DNA from: CAWBAT01 sp963810905
Lineage (GTDB): Bacteria; Acidobacteriota; Terriglobia; Versatilivoradales; Versatilivoraceae
Assembly: GCA_963810905.1 (NCBI GenBank)
Contig: CAWEPG010000003.1
Span: 434,001 to 498,000 of the forward strand
Direction: 5' to 3'
Length of the DNA stretch: 64,000 nucleotides
Shown here piece by piece: positions 53,022 through 61,936 of the stretch (its first letter is position 1; every line of letters begins with the position of its first letter). The notes below the pieces were generated by a model. The model was not told the origin of the DNA. It did no database searches and was given only the letters and a program-made list of their open reading frames with translations. Made by a program: the position numbers and the translations under genes.

Positions 53022-55817
53022 TCAGTTGGACTGGGGTCGCTTCAGCACAGCCTGCACGGCATTTAAAAGGTCTTGCATTTGACAAGGCTTTGGGAGAACG
53101 AGAGTGATTCCGGATTCCTTAACTCTGGCATCATCCAACTGGATACTCCACCCGCTTAACAAGACGATAGGTACTTCCCGGTTGGTGGCGCGGATAGTCT
53201 TGGCGATTTCCCAGCCTGTCATCCCAGGCAATCCTAAGTCTGAAAAAATCACATCATAATGACCTGCCTTAAATAAGGCAATAGCTTCCGGCCCATTCGC
53301 CGCTACATCCACCAAGTGACCCTGCATTGTAAACATTTCGGCCATGTAGTCGCGGATCACGTCTTCGTCATCGATCACCAAGATTCGGATTTTTTCCTTT
53401 TGCGTTGCCACAGCCCTCGACCCAACGAGATCCGGAGTCTTCAGAGGGGCCGGCAATGAAATGATGCAGGTAGTTCCGCGACCCAGGGAACTAAATACTT
53501 TGATATCTCCATGATGCCGTCGAACAATACCATAAGTGACACTCATACCGAGCCCTGTTCCTTTGGGACCTTTGGTTGAAAAGAAAGGATCAAAAATCTT
53601 GCGCTTTACTTCCTCGGACATTCCGATGCCCGTATCGACGATTTTTATTGCGACCGTAGGGTACTGGCCGACCTGTTCCGTCTCCGTCGTGATCCGAATG
53701 GTTCCGCCATCCGGCATCGCATCAAGAGAATTTCGGAGGATGTTCCGCACTGCCTCAGTCAATTCGGACCGATTTCCGGACACAGGGGGAATATTCCCAG
53801 GATCAAAAAGCACTTCAAGCTGGATCCCTTCCGCTTCAAATTGGTCGCGCCAAATAGGTTTGATGCTTTTGACTGCCTCTTGGACGACTTCATTTAACGC
53901 GACTTCTTGAAAAAACTGGTCCGCGCGGGTGCGTGTAAAATCCTGTATTCTTCGAACCGTCTGGGCACCTTGAATGCTCTTGCCTTCAATAGTCTTGAGA
54001 TCCGCTTTCAAACTCTGAAGATCCACTAATGTCCCACCTTCAATTTGCTTCAACAACAGTTGAGTCTTGCCCAAAATGCCTGCCAGCAGGTTATTAAAAT
54101 CATGGGCCACTCCGTTCGCCATCTCGCCCAATGCCGTGAGACGCTCGAGTTCGACAATCTGATTCTGTAGTTTTCGCTGCTCAGTTACATCTTTACCGAC
54201 GAATAGCCAGGCAAAAAGCCGTCCTTCTGCGGTGTAAACTGGAGTGGTCGAGATCTCGAAGTGCCCTTTCAGCCGTTTATCTTCAAACTCGACGGAAATC
54301 ACTTTGTCCTTCACATACATTTCCTCTTTCTGATGATGACACCAGGGAGATTGTGGATCTTGAAATAACTCCTCTGCTTTGCGATTCACCATATCCCTCG
54401 GCTGTAGATTCAGGCGCCGGGCAAGTGCCTGGTTTACTCGAGTGATCCTCCCTTCCGAATCCTGCGTATGAATGAGTTCAGTCATCGTGTCAAATGTGGT
54501 TTCCCATTCCCTTTTGGCATCGCGCACCACATTGAACAGTTTGGCATTCCCAAGAGCCACACTAATTTGTTTTCCGATCGCGTTCAGGATTTCAGTTTCG
54601 TCAGCCTTCAAATCCTTTCGAATGTGCCGCCCCCCAAACAAGAAACCCATCAATTCTTCATTAAAAAAGAGTGGAAGCAAGAGATACGAGCGGATATGTT
54701 CTTCGGCGCAAAGTTCTGCAAACCTGTCGAATGAAGCGGAGACGGACCGGTCTTCAATTTCGCGATTCGTCAAGGGTTGTTTCAACTCTTCCAGCCCCAA
54801 AAGCAAGTTCTTCAAAAGTGATTTCTCTTCCAGCCGAGCAATAAACTTAGTCGAAAGATTGTGGAAGGAGGCCGTGCGGAAAACTGACTCGTCAAAGGTA
54901 GCAATCAGAACTGCACCGCAGCTCAAGGCAGCCAATTCACAGAACCGCTCTAATGAGACTTTGGAAATTTCATCAATGTCGAGGGTATGTGAAATAGCAG
55001 AAGAGACCGACACAACCGCCGTTAACTCTCGATTCTTCTGCAATATTTGCTTTTCAAGAGCAACACGTTGCGTGCAATCCCGGGCAATCCCTTGGTAGGC
55101 AATGACTTTATTCCGCGAAACAATTTTTGAGAGACTCAGCTCGAGATTTCGCACTTCCCCTTGCCTTGTCATGATCTCCAACTCAATCAAGTTCCTGCTA
55201 TCCCCGAGCCGCTGAGGGTGCAGTAAATCTTTCAGTTTCGGCGGATCGCCGGGGCTCAGAAATTCAGCCAAATTTCTCCCAATGATTTCTTCGGGGGAGT
55301 AGCCCAAGAATTCGCGGACGCGCGAAGTTACAAAGCTGATATTCCGAGAAGTGTCCATCATGAAGATTAAGTCATTCGCGTTTTCGGCAAGGTTTTTGTA
55401 TCGCTCTTCGGCTTCTTTGAGCTGGCCTTCCAAATTGGATTTTTCTATCGCACTTTCCAGGATCTGAGGCAACTTAAGAAGATAGCCTTTGCTCTTGACA
55501 AGATATTCATTTGCGCCGGCCTTCATGGCTCGAACGGCAATTTCTTCATCTCCTTGGCCAGTTACCATAATGAGCGGGTGCGTCCAACCACGGCGGCGGA
55601 TTTCCTCAATCAGCTCAACCCCGTTCATCCCCGGAAGGTTATAGTCCAAGATGACAGCGGAGCATTCCTCTTCGGAAAGGCTACGGATACATTCCTCGCC
55701 GGTCGCCACGGTAAGGACCTGAATTTCCTCGATATACTTGCGGAGGCTCTTCTCTACCGCAAAGGCTTGGTGTGGATTATCTTCAACGACTAAAATTTTA
55801 AGCGGGTAAGAAATCAT
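53022..55817 (-). CDS. Hybrid histidine kinase: REC-PAS-GAF-PAS-HK-REC
   Basis: The 931-aa cytoplasmic kinase has an N-terminal receiver (ISYPLKILVVEDNPHQAFAV, acceptor Asp in AVILDYNLPGMNG), a PAS domain (YKNLAENANDLIFMMDTSRN), a GAF domain (about residues 290-425, CGAVLIATFDESVFRTASFH) and a second PAS (WETTFDTMTELIHTQDSEGR). The HPK4-type DHp has the acceptor His in GVAHDFNNLLAGILGKTQLL. The ATPase domain has VRNILRNSLDAMPDGG and GTGLGMSVTYGIVRRHHG. A C-terminal receiver follows (IRILVIDDEDVIRDYMAEMF, FSDLGLPGMTGW). Two receivers flanking one kinase core imply phosphorelay branching. It is intact at 2.8 kb and starts an operon with NtrC and the DHp-like protein. Confidence 0.95.
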   Translation of the reverse strand: MISYPLKILVVEDNPHQAFAVEKSLRKYIEEIQVLTVATGEECIRSLSEEECSAVILDYNLPGMNGVELIEEIRRRGWTHPLIMVTGQGDEEIAVRAMKAGANEYLVKSKGYLLKLPQILESAIEKSNLEGQLKEAEERYKNLAENANDLIFMMDTSRNISFVTSRVREFLGYSPEEIIGRNLAEFLSPGDPPKLKDLLHPQRLGDSRNLIELEIMTRQGEVRNLELSLSKIVSRNKVIAYQGIARDCTQRVALEKQILQKNRELTAVVSVSSAISHTLDIDEISKVSLERFCELAALSCGAVLIATFDESVFRTASFHNLSTKFIARLEEKSLLKNLLLGLEELKQPLTNREIEDRSVSASFDRFAELCAEEHIRSYLLLPLFFNEELMGFLFGGRHIRKDLKADETEILNAIGKQISVALGNAKLFNVVRDAKREWETTFDTMTELIHTQDSEGRITRVNQALARRLNLQPRDMVNRKAEELFQDPQSPWCHHQKEEMYVKDKVISVEFEDKRLKGHFEISTTPVYTAEGRLFAWLFVGKDVTEQRKLQNQIVELERLTALGEMANGVAHDFNNLLAGILGKTQLLLKQIEGGTLVDLQSLKADLKTIEGKSIQGAQTVRRIQDFTRTRADQFFQEVALNEVVQEAVKSIKPIWRDQFEAEGIQLEVLFDPGNIPPVSGNRSELTEAVRNILRNSLDAMPDGGTIRITTETEQVGQYPTVAIKIVDTGIGMSEEVKRKIFDPFFSTKGPKGTGLGMSVTYGIVRRHHGDIKVFSSLGRGTTCIISLPAPLKTPDLVGSRAVATQKEKIRILVIDDEDVIRDYMAEMFTMQGHLVDVAANGPEAIALFKAGHYDVIFSDLGLPGMTGWEIAKTIRATNREVPIVLLSGWSIQLDDARVKESGITLVLPKPCQMQDLLNAVQAVLKRPQSN

Positions 55818-56072
55818 TGGACCCACAGCGTTACGACCAAATGGAATTTTTCCTTGACTGCGCTGACCTGAAAACCTTCAAGTAAACCATTGCCAGAACC
55901 CTTCAGAATCGGCACACTTCTCCCTGCACAATCGCTAAGAATCTAATCGACAGAAAATCTTCAACTTCTTATAAAATAATACCAAAAGTATCCGCGAAAC
56001 TGGGTTGGAAGCTGCATCCTAGGAATAGCGGAGGGTGGTGGAAATTCCAATATCAGGAGAGAGGTGATTCTA

Positions 56073-56522
56073 ATGACCATTCCAGAAAGGATTCAAAAAG
56101 AGCTTACAGAGGCGATGAAAGCCAGGGAATCGCTCAAAATTGATGTCCTACGCGGCATAAAAACTGCGCTGAAACTGAAGGAGGTTGAGAAAATCAGGGC
56201 CTTATCAGACCTCGAGGTTTTACAAGTAATACAAACCCAGGTGAAGCAGCGAAAAGACTCGATCGAACAATTCACCCTGGGAGGGAGAAGTGACTTAGTT
56301 GCCCGCGAACAAGCCGAGGTTAAGATTCTAGAAGATTACTTGCCTGCGCCCGTCAGTGAGAGCGAGCTAAGAGCGGTTATTGGGGAGGTCATTTCGGAAA
56401 TTCAGGCAAGCGGTGCTAAAGATATCGGTCGGGTTATGAAGACAGTCATGAACCGATTTGCCGGGAAGAATGTGGACGGAAAAACGGTGAATGAAATGGT
56501 CAGAGCTCAACTCGGAAGCTAA
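56073..56522 (+). CDS. yqeY: GatB/YqeY domain protein
   Basis: The start at 56073 (MTIPERIQKELTEAMKARES) follows AGGAGAGAGG at a suitable distance; three extra codons upstream are unlikely. The 149-aa helical product matches YqeY: LDVLRGIKTAL-like ESLKIDVLRGIKTALKLKEV, QRKDSIEQFTLGGRSDLVAR and KILEDYLPAPVSESELRAVI, with the C-terminal GatB-tail domain (GRVMKTVMNRFAGKNVDGKT). The family binds tRNA-like structures and is linked to amidotransferases, but its role is not firmly known. It converges on lysZ. Confidence 0.95.
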   Translation: MTIPERIQKELTEAMKARESLKIDVLRGIKTALKLKEVEKIRALSDLEVLQVIQTQVKQRKDSIEQFTLGGRSDLVAREQAEVKILEDYLPAPVSESELRAVIGEVISEIQASGAKDIGRVMKTVMNRFAGKNVDGKTVNEMVRAQLGS

Positions 56523-56534
56523 GCACCCGTACGA

Positions 56535-57338
56535 CTAGTGGATACGCGTTCCGGAACCAGCCATTGCCGAACTAATCGGCTTGCGAACCCGGGCATCGGC
56601 AAAGACGACTTCTCTCACACCTTCTCGAATGGCTTCCAAAGCTCCAAGCACTTTCTTTTTCATCCGCCCTTGGGCAAAATGCGTGTATTGTTCGATCTCA
56701 CTGATCCGAATTTCCGATATCAAACTGGATTCATCCTTTACATCTCGCAAAAGACCGGGAACATTGGAGAGGATAATCATCTTCTCCACTTTAAGAGCCG
56801 CCGCTAACATTGCTGCGGCCCTGTCCCCGTCAACATTGATCGCTTCGCCGTCATAACTGATTGCTGGCGGACAGAGCACGACTGTAAAATTGTTCTCCAT
56901 GAGTAACCGGATCAAAGGAAGATTAATTTTTTCAACTTTACCTGTGTAATCATCCCGTAAGACTCTTTTTTTCCCATTTTCCACGATGAGAATTGTCGAC
57001 TTTCGAATCCCCTCCCAGATTCGGCCATCAATGCCTGACAAGCCAAGGGCATTAATGCCAAGCCGCTGCAGTCTTTCCACTATCCCCTTGTTGATCTTGC
57101 CGCAATAGACCATTTCAAAAATTTCCAAGGTCTCTCGGTCGGTATATCGAGATTCGTATCCAGAGACGGATGTGACCATCCTGGGTGGCTTTCCAAGTTT
57201 CCGAGAAATGAGATTTGTCTCAGCAGAGCCCCCGTGAACGAGAATGGCCCGCTGGCCGGATTTTATCAACGACGCCAGATCATCACAGACCGCATCATAA
57301 TCAATTCCCAAACTCCCACCTACCTTAATCACAATCAT
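56535..57338 (-). CDS. lysZ: LysW-aminoadipate (or LysW-glutamate) kinase LysZ
   Basis: LysZ phosphorylates the carrier-bound alpha-aminoadipate (or glutamate) side chain in LysW-mediated lysine/arginine synthesis. The 267-aa amino-acid kinase has MIVIKVGGSLGIDYDAVCDD, ILVHGGSAETNLISRKLGKP, TDRETLEIFEMVYCGKINKG and NALGLSGIDGR, closely matching Thermus LysZ rather than the longer classical ArgB. AINVDGDRAAAMLAAALKVE and LSNVPGLL complete the fold. It is the last gene of the cluster and is separated from lysY by two unrelated genes. The substrate choice cannot be settled here. Confidence 0.92.
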   Translation of the reverse strand: MIVIKVGGSLGIDYDAVCDDLASLIKSGQRAILVHGGSAETNLISRKLGKPPRMVTSVSGYESRYTDRETLEIFEMVYCGKINKGIVERLQRLGINALGLSGIDGRIWEGIRKSTILIVENGKKRVLRDDYTGKVEKINLPLIRLLMENNFTVVLCPPAISYDGEAINVDGDRAAAMLAAALKVEKMIILSNVPGLLRDVKDESSLISEIRISEIEQYTHFAQGRMKKKVLGALEAIREGVREVVFADARVRKPISSAMAGSGTRIH

Positions 57339-57373
57339 TAATGCATCTCAACTTTCTTTCAGAGAAGGTTTAC

Positions 57374-58437
57374 TTACAGGCTTTTCTGAATCCAATCGAG
57401 GACCATTTGCGACACTTCCGGACTCTCGCCGACGAGCCTCGAACCTTTCAAGTTGGAGTCGCGAATGATCCGAATCTGGACCGGGAATCCTGTCAGTTTT
57501 TCGAGCTGTTGACAAGAATCGATTGCTGATGAATCCCCTTGAGCGGCGATATACAGAATCGAGTGAGGCTGAAAATTTTGGATTCCCTTGGCCCAGGTCT
57601 GGGCGAATTCAGCCGTCGGGGAGAGGGCGATCGCTGTCCGGATCTCCTCGAATTTACCAGAAGCAAAGTATGCTAAATCGGCACCGATTCCTCCACCTAT
57701 GCAAGCAATCCGGTTGAAGTCAACTCCCTCCTTTGACTTTAACCACTTCACTGCGGCCTCTAGTCGGCCGGAAACTGATCGGAATCGGTGACTCCGCTTG
57801 GTAATGCCTGAACTTTATCGTTTCCCTTCAAAGTGCTTTCTCCGTGAGCCCGCAAATCGAGATTCAAAGCACCGAATCCTTTGGGGAGCAAAACGGTTTG
57901 GATAAACGAGTCCCAAGAATGACGATCTTCGCCAAAACCGTGAATTAACAGGACTGCCGGGAATTTTTCCTTGGCACCCAACGGCTGATACCAATCTGCC
58001 ACCAATTTAAAGGAAATGCTGCCTCCCAATTCGATTTCGGCCCGAACGGGACTATACATCGGATTTCCGGAATTCGTGCGGTTCGCTTCCACCAGCTCCA
58101 AATATAGAAAATTATCCGCCCTTTCCAGATACCGACTAATCATCTTCTTCTCCGAGGTTAAGGTTCTGGTTTCGGCATGGACGATATAATCGATCTTGGG
58201 ATCTAGCCCATAGATCGAAAATAATCCTGACTCATCCGAGGTCAATATCGTTGTATTGTTTTTCGAGGCATTCCGAATAAAGATTTTGGCCCCAGTAACG
58301 GGCTGATTAGTCTTGTCCACAACTTGACCCCGGATGGTTTTTGTCGGGGGTTCCTTTTTCTTCAGAGCCAGTACATCACTTGTCGTAAAAAGCGAGGAAA
58401 AGCGAGATCCCGAATATGAGCCTGGCGAATAATCCAA
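57374..58437 (-). pseudogene. Alpha/beta hydrolase with N-terminal carboxypeptidase-regulatory-like domain, one frameshift
   Basis: The N-terminal part (TIRGQVVDKTNQPVTGAKIF, LTSDESGLFSIYGL) is a carboxypeptidase-regulatory-like beta domain. Then PAVLLIHGFGEDRHSWDSFI and GFGALNLDLRAHGEST match the start of an alpha/beta hydrolase (dienelactone-hydrolase type). A one-base frameshift near 57765 leads to AAVKWLKSKEGVDFNRIACI, GGGIGADLAYFASG and ILYIAAQGDSSAIDSCQQLE, with the nucleophile elbow changed to GGGIGAD (Gly for Ser). The true start is unclear: 58437 is a TTG, and no signal peptide is visible. A missing nucleophile plus the shift suggests the enzyme is inactive or non-catalytic. It interrupts the lys cluster between lysY and lysZ. 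Confidence 0.65.
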
Positions 58438-58504
58438 CGATCCATTGCCGTCTCCATTCCCCGAGGACAGTGTGCTAAAAGACTATTTTTTCGACGAGTT
58501 TAAC

Positions 58505-58900
58505 TCAAATTTCAAGATAATGTTCTGTCGCTCGTCCTGTACAAACGAAACCGTTCCTTGGGATGATGCGAAACCCTGCCCGTGAACCATGAACTAAGAA
58601 CGTATGACGGCCTGGCGGAAGACGCAGTGCAAATTCACCTCTTGCATCAGAGAGCGTTTGCCACTTCTTTACTTTGCCTTGTTTTCCTTCATTGGATTGC
58701 ATCTCTACGCGAATCGTTGCTCCAGGCAAGCTAAATCCCTCGTCATTTGTGCAAGTCCCCACTAGAAGCGCAAAAGGTTCCAGTTCCTTTTCCTTTCCCA
58801 CGAGGCTGGTCCCCTGCAAGAAAATGAGGAATCCACAAAGCCCTATCCCTATTGCTGTTGTTTTCCAGGGCCAACTCATTTTTCTTCTTGTAGCGCTCAT
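58505..58900 (-). CDS. Secreted carboxypeptidase-regulatory-like domain protein
   Basis: The 131-aa product has a signal peptide or anchor (WKTTAIGIGLCGFLIFLQGT) and one beta-sandwich domain (LLVGTCTNDEGFSLPGATIR, KWQTLSDARGEFALRLPPGR, FLVHGSRAGFRI). Start choice among MSATRR (58900) and MSWPWK (58879) is uncertain. Such domains are common in secreted Acidobacteriota proteins and usually bind or stabilise partners. It precedes the broken hydrolase, which bears the same kind of domain. Neither has an evident role in lysine or arginine synthesis. Confidence 0.65.
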   Translation of the reverse strand: MSATRRKMSWPWKTTAIGIGLCGFLIFLQGTSLVGKEKELEPFALLVGTCTNDEGFSLPGATIRVEMQSNEGKQGKVKKWQTLSDARGEFALRLPPGRHTFLVHGSRAGFRIIPRNGFVCTGRATEHYLEI

Positions 58901-58982
58901 CATTTCATGGCACACGCTGAAACCCACCCCAAAAATCGGAAGCTTAAAAGTAACATGCTATCCCCTTGCCTCCATCTAGTGC

Positions 58983-60026
58983 TTAGATGGGGTGCAGTCC
59001 TGCGAATTCCAATCCGGTCTGCTCTTCCCAACGGTACATTACGTTCATGGCTTGAACCCCGTTTCCGGCAGCCCCTTTCATTAAATTATCCAGAGCCGAA
59101 AGGACCACGAGTCTGTTTTCGTGTGGGTCAAGTTCGAATCCGACATCACAATAATTTGACCCCACTAACAATTTAGGTTCAGGGTAACGATAAATCCCGT
59201 TCTTTTCCTTCACAATTCGAATAAAAGGTTCATCCCGGTAAACGTTCCGATAGATTTTCCACAATTCCTTTTCCTCGGTTGATTGCCGGAGAGACACATG
59301 GGCAGTGGAAAGAATGCCTCGCACAGCATCAGTGGCCGTAGCCGAGAAATGGATGCGAGGAGTCTCTCCATGAAAAGTCAGTTCCTGCCGGATTTCCGCG
59401 GTGTGTCGATGGCCTGTGGGTTGGAAGGAACGCATGGCTCCGCTCCGTTCAGGATGATGAGAAGACAGGCTGAATTTGTTCCCGGCGGCGGACGAGCCGA
59501 CTTTGCCTTCGATGTAAACGTGGCTAGGATCGGCGATCCCGCTTTTAAAGAGCGGATATAACCCTAAAATGGCCGTAGTGGCCAAACAGCCAGCACCGGT
59601 CACCAGAGTCGCATTCCGGATGGCTTCCCGATGTAATTCTGGAACGCCATAGACGGCTTGTTGCAAGTAACTGGGGTTACTATGTTCATGTCCATACCAG
59701 ACAGGATAATCTGCCTCATTGCGCAAACGAAAATCGGCAGAAAGGTCGATGGCCCGCTCAGCCAAAACCAGGAATTCGGAAATACGTGTCATCGCCATGC
59801 CGTGGGGAAGACACAGGAATAAGAGATCCGATTTCTTGAGGTCCGCACTGGCAATGAACTTTAAATCGGTTCGCTTTCGCAAATTGGGGTGAATGGAATA
59901 GACAAATTTCCCGGCATTCGATTCGGAGGTCACCTGGCTGACTTTTACCTGAGGGTGACTCAACAAAAGCCGTAACGTTTCTCCACCTGTATACCCTGAA
60001 GCACCGACGATAGAAACCGAAAGCAT
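58983..60026 (-). CDS. lysY: LysW-aminoadipyl-phosphate (or glutamyl-phosphate) reductase LysY
   Basis: LysY reduces the carrier-bound acyl phosphate to a semialdehyde with NADPH. I chose the start MLSVSIVGASGYTGGETLRL at 60026 over an ATG 33 bases upstream. The catalytic Cys lies in VTGAGCLATTAILGLYPLFK, the LysY-type motif (compare GPGCNATAAILGLYPL in Thermus) and not the NPGCYPT of classical ArgC. DLSADFRLRNEADYPVWYG, GVPELHRE, KVGSSAAGNKFSLSSHH and ALDNLMKGAAGNGVQAMNVM are further family motifs. Length 347 aa is normal. It follows lysX on the same strand. Confidence 0.93.
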   Translation of the reverse strand: MLSVSIVGASGYTGGETLRLLLSHPQVKVSQVTSESNAGKFVYSIHPNLRKRTDLKFIASADLKKSDLLFLCLPHGMAMTRISEFLVLAERAIDLSADFRLRNEADYPVWYGHEHSNPSYLQQAVYGVPELHREAIRNATLVTGAGCLATTAILGLYPLFKSGIADPSHVYIEGKVGSSAAGNKFSLSSHHPERSGAMRSFQPTGHRHTAEIRQELTFHGETPRIHFSATATDAVRGILSTAHVSLRQSTEEKELWKIYRNVYRDEPFIRIVKEKNGIYRYPEPKLLVGSNYCDVGFELDPHENRLVVLSALDNLMKGAAGNGVQAMNVMYRWEEQTGLEFAGLHPI

Positions 60027-60193
60027 GTTCCTCCTGACAAAACAGCTACGTGAGATCACCTCAATCCCTGCTGCCCTGCAGGTTCAGAGTGGAAGGGATC
60101 CGATGGACCTCCCTCCTTCGGACTCCTGCGAATTAAAGCTTAACAGCCGCGAGGACACACCGTGGAGCAGGAAGACTCGAATGGCTGAATGGA

Positions 60194-61039
60194 CTAGTCA
60201 CCCGCCTTGGCCACCTGGAGAACATAGTCGATCACTTTCGCAGGGATGTTGACTCCGGTGGTGTCGATAGAGTTTCTGAATTCCATGGTGTAATTGACTT
60301 CATTCACAAGGAGCCCGCGTTCGGTCTCAAAAAGGTCAATTGCCAGCACCCCGCCACCAACGGCCCGGGCTGCCTCCAAGGAAAGTCGATTGAGTTCCGG
60401 GGTGATGGGGCAGTTCTGGGCTTTCCCGCCTCGCGCGGTATTCGTAATCCAATGAGAGGAATACCTGTAGATCGCGCAGATCGTTTCGTCACCGACAACG
60501 AAACTCCGGATATCTCTTCCTGCCTTGGGGATGTACTCTTGAATATAGAAGATCGAATGGTGATAAGAGCCCAATATCTCCTTATGCTCAAGAATCGCCT
60601 CTGCAGCCTCCCGATCATTGACCTTTGACAACAACCGGCCCCATGAACCAACCGCCGGTTTGAGTACCACCGGATAACCCAATTCTTCAATCGCCTGCAA
60701 CGCCGACTCCGGAGTGAATGCCAGAATCGTCTGGGGAGAAGGGACGCCTCTTTTGATCAATGCGTTCGTGGTCAAGAACTTGTTTCCGCATGTATCCGCT
60801 ACCTCAAAGCGGTTAACCGTCTTTATGCCCCAGTCATTCAATACCTTGAGGGCATAAAGCGCACGCGAGTGGTTGACACAGCGTTCCAGCACGGCATCAA
60901 AATCCATGTGCTTGGAGTTCAAGCGAAAAATCAGCTCGCGATCATCTAATATTTGAAGATCGATTTGTCGAGAACGAAACTCATCGATAAGAAGTTTCTC
61001 TTCCTTGCGAACAATCGAACATAAGAGTGCAATTTTCAT
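60194..61039 (-). CDS. lysX: LysW-dependent ligase LysX (RimK-type ATP-grasp)
   Basis: LysX attaches the alpha-amino group of aminoadipate (or glutamate) to the C-terminal Glu of LysW using ATP. The start ATG at 61039 (MKIALLCSIVRKEEKLLIDE) aligns with the family. The 281-aa protein shows the ATP-grasp signatures GYPVVLKPAVGSWGRLLSKV, YIQEYIPKAGRDIRSFVVGD and GLLVNEVNYTMEFRNSIDTT. No Shine-Dalgarno sequence precedes the ATG; a T-rich tract of a terminator-like structure ends 10 bases upstream. This suggests low or regulated expression relative to lysW. Substrate preference is unresolved. Confidence 0.93.
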   Translation of the reverse strand: MKIALLCSIVRKEEKLLIDEFRSRQIDLQILDDRELIFRLNSKHMDFDAVLERCVNHSRALYALKVLNDWGIKTVNRFEVADTCGNKFLTTNALIKRGVPSPQTILAFTPESALQAIEELGYPVVLKPAVGSWGRLLSKVNDREAAEAILEHKEILGSYHHSIFYIQEYIPKAGRDIRSFVVGDETICAIYRYSSHWITNTARGGKAQNCPITPELNRLSLEAARAVGGGVLAIDLFETERGLLVNEVNYTMEFRNSIDTTGVNIPAKVIDYVLQVAKAGD

Positions 61040-61049
61040 TAGGATTGCC

Positions 61050-61118
61050 AAAAAATAAAAAAACCACAGCAGCTTCAAGACCCCCTTTTAGGGGTGTATC
61101 TTGATTTTGTCTGTGGTT
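61050..61118 (-). terminator. Terminator/attenuator between lysW and lysX
   Basis: On the minus strand AACCACAG (61118-61111) pairs perfectly with CTGTGGTT (61069-61062). Inside, CAAGA pairs with TCTTG and CCCC with GGGG. The stem is followed by a TTTTTTTATTTTTT tract. It starts 50 nt after the lysW stop and ends 10 nt before the lysX start. It could cut most transcripts after lysW, making more carrier than enzyme, or act as a regulated attenuator. Confidence 0.8.
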
Positions 61119-61168
61119 ACAAACACGAACGCAGAGTCGGGAATTAAGGGAAGACGTCACGTGCCAAC

Positions 61169-61330
61169 CTATTCTCCCCAATCTTCCTCTTCTTCCGGCG
61201 CCACCTCTAACTCAACCGGATCTGTTCCGACCACTTCCAAATCCGCACCGCAATCGGGACAATTAACAATTTCACCTTTTTCGACATCTTCTAATTCGAT
61301 ATCTGCCTCGCACTCGGGACAGTATGCCAC
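61169..61330 (-). CDS. lysW: Amino-group carrier protein LysW
   Basis: LysW is the small acidic carrier that protects the amino group of aminoadipate or glutamate during lysine/arginine synthesis. The 53-aa product begins MAYCPECEADIELEDVEKGE and carries a second CxxC (NCPDCGADLEV); the four Cys bind zinc. It ends in the hallmark EEEEDWGE, whose terminal Glu receives the substrate. The start is GTG at 61330 with AAGGAGG seven bases upstream. The gene was identified by translating the minus strand directly. It heads the run lysW-lysX-lysY-...-lysZ, separated from lysX by a terminator-like structure. Confidence 0.97.
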   Translation of the reverse strand: MAYCPECEADIELEDVEKGEIVNCPDCGADLEVVGTDPVELEVAPEEEEDWGE

Positions 61331-61483
61331 GACTCCTACCTCCTTAAACTTTCATGAAGATTTATCCGAGTGATCGACTGAGCTCCTGAACTCAAGCTTC
61401 TCATCCAGGAATTGTCCCCCTGAGCAGCTACTCTGACAGGAACCCTCAATCGACTTAAACAATAAAGGGCGTACAAAGTCCTC

Positions 61484-61936
61484 TCAAGCGCTCGCATCTA
61501 GGGTACTGAGGGCGTTAAGTCTGGACTGATAAGACCGATTGAGAATCTGTTTCAAAAGAGGGTTCCCAATTTCAGTTTGGTCAATCCGCTCTTGAATCTC
61601 TTCCAGTTCCTCGACCGATTTCGCCTGCTGAATCACCTGTTTGAAATAGCTGAGGTCACCGATGGTCATGATCTCTTGGCTTTCTTCATCTTCGATGATC
61701 GCCAGATGCCCACTTGGAAGGATCGATCTAATTTTCTGGTAGAGTTTCTCTCGGTATTCAAGGTTGCTCTCACCAAATTCAGAATGGAACCACTCAGCTG
61801 TCAGAGTACTAATACCGCACTGAATATTCAGTTCGGCGTAATTATCCGGTTCGGCTTCTGAAGACTCCAATATCATTTCTTCGATATCATCGATCACCGT
61901 TGAGCTGGAAAAAACTGTAACGATTGTAACTTTCAT
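61484..61936 (-). CDS. Hypothetical protein upstream of lysW
   Basis: I do not recognise a family for this 150-aa acidic protein. It begins MKVTIVTVFSSSTVIDDIEE and contains a helical region rich in Glu and Gln (FKQVIQQAKSVEELEEIQER) and a short Leu-rich end. There are no membrane helices or signal peptide, so it is probably cytoplasmic. It ends 153 bp before lysW on the same strand, so it may or may not be in the same transcript. Confidence 0.6.
   Translation of the reverse strand: MKVTIVTVFSSSTVIDDIEEMILESSEAEPDNYAELNIQCGISTLTAEWFHSEFGESNLEYREKLYQKIRSILPSGHLAIIEDEESQEIMTIGDLSYFKQVIQQAKSVEELEEIQERIDQTEIGNPLLKQILNRSYQSRLNALSTLDASA

Noticed and set aside
61331..61483. Lysine riboswitch upstream of lysW
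   Set aside because: No L-box motifs are visible and the gap is too short for a full aptamer plus expression platform.
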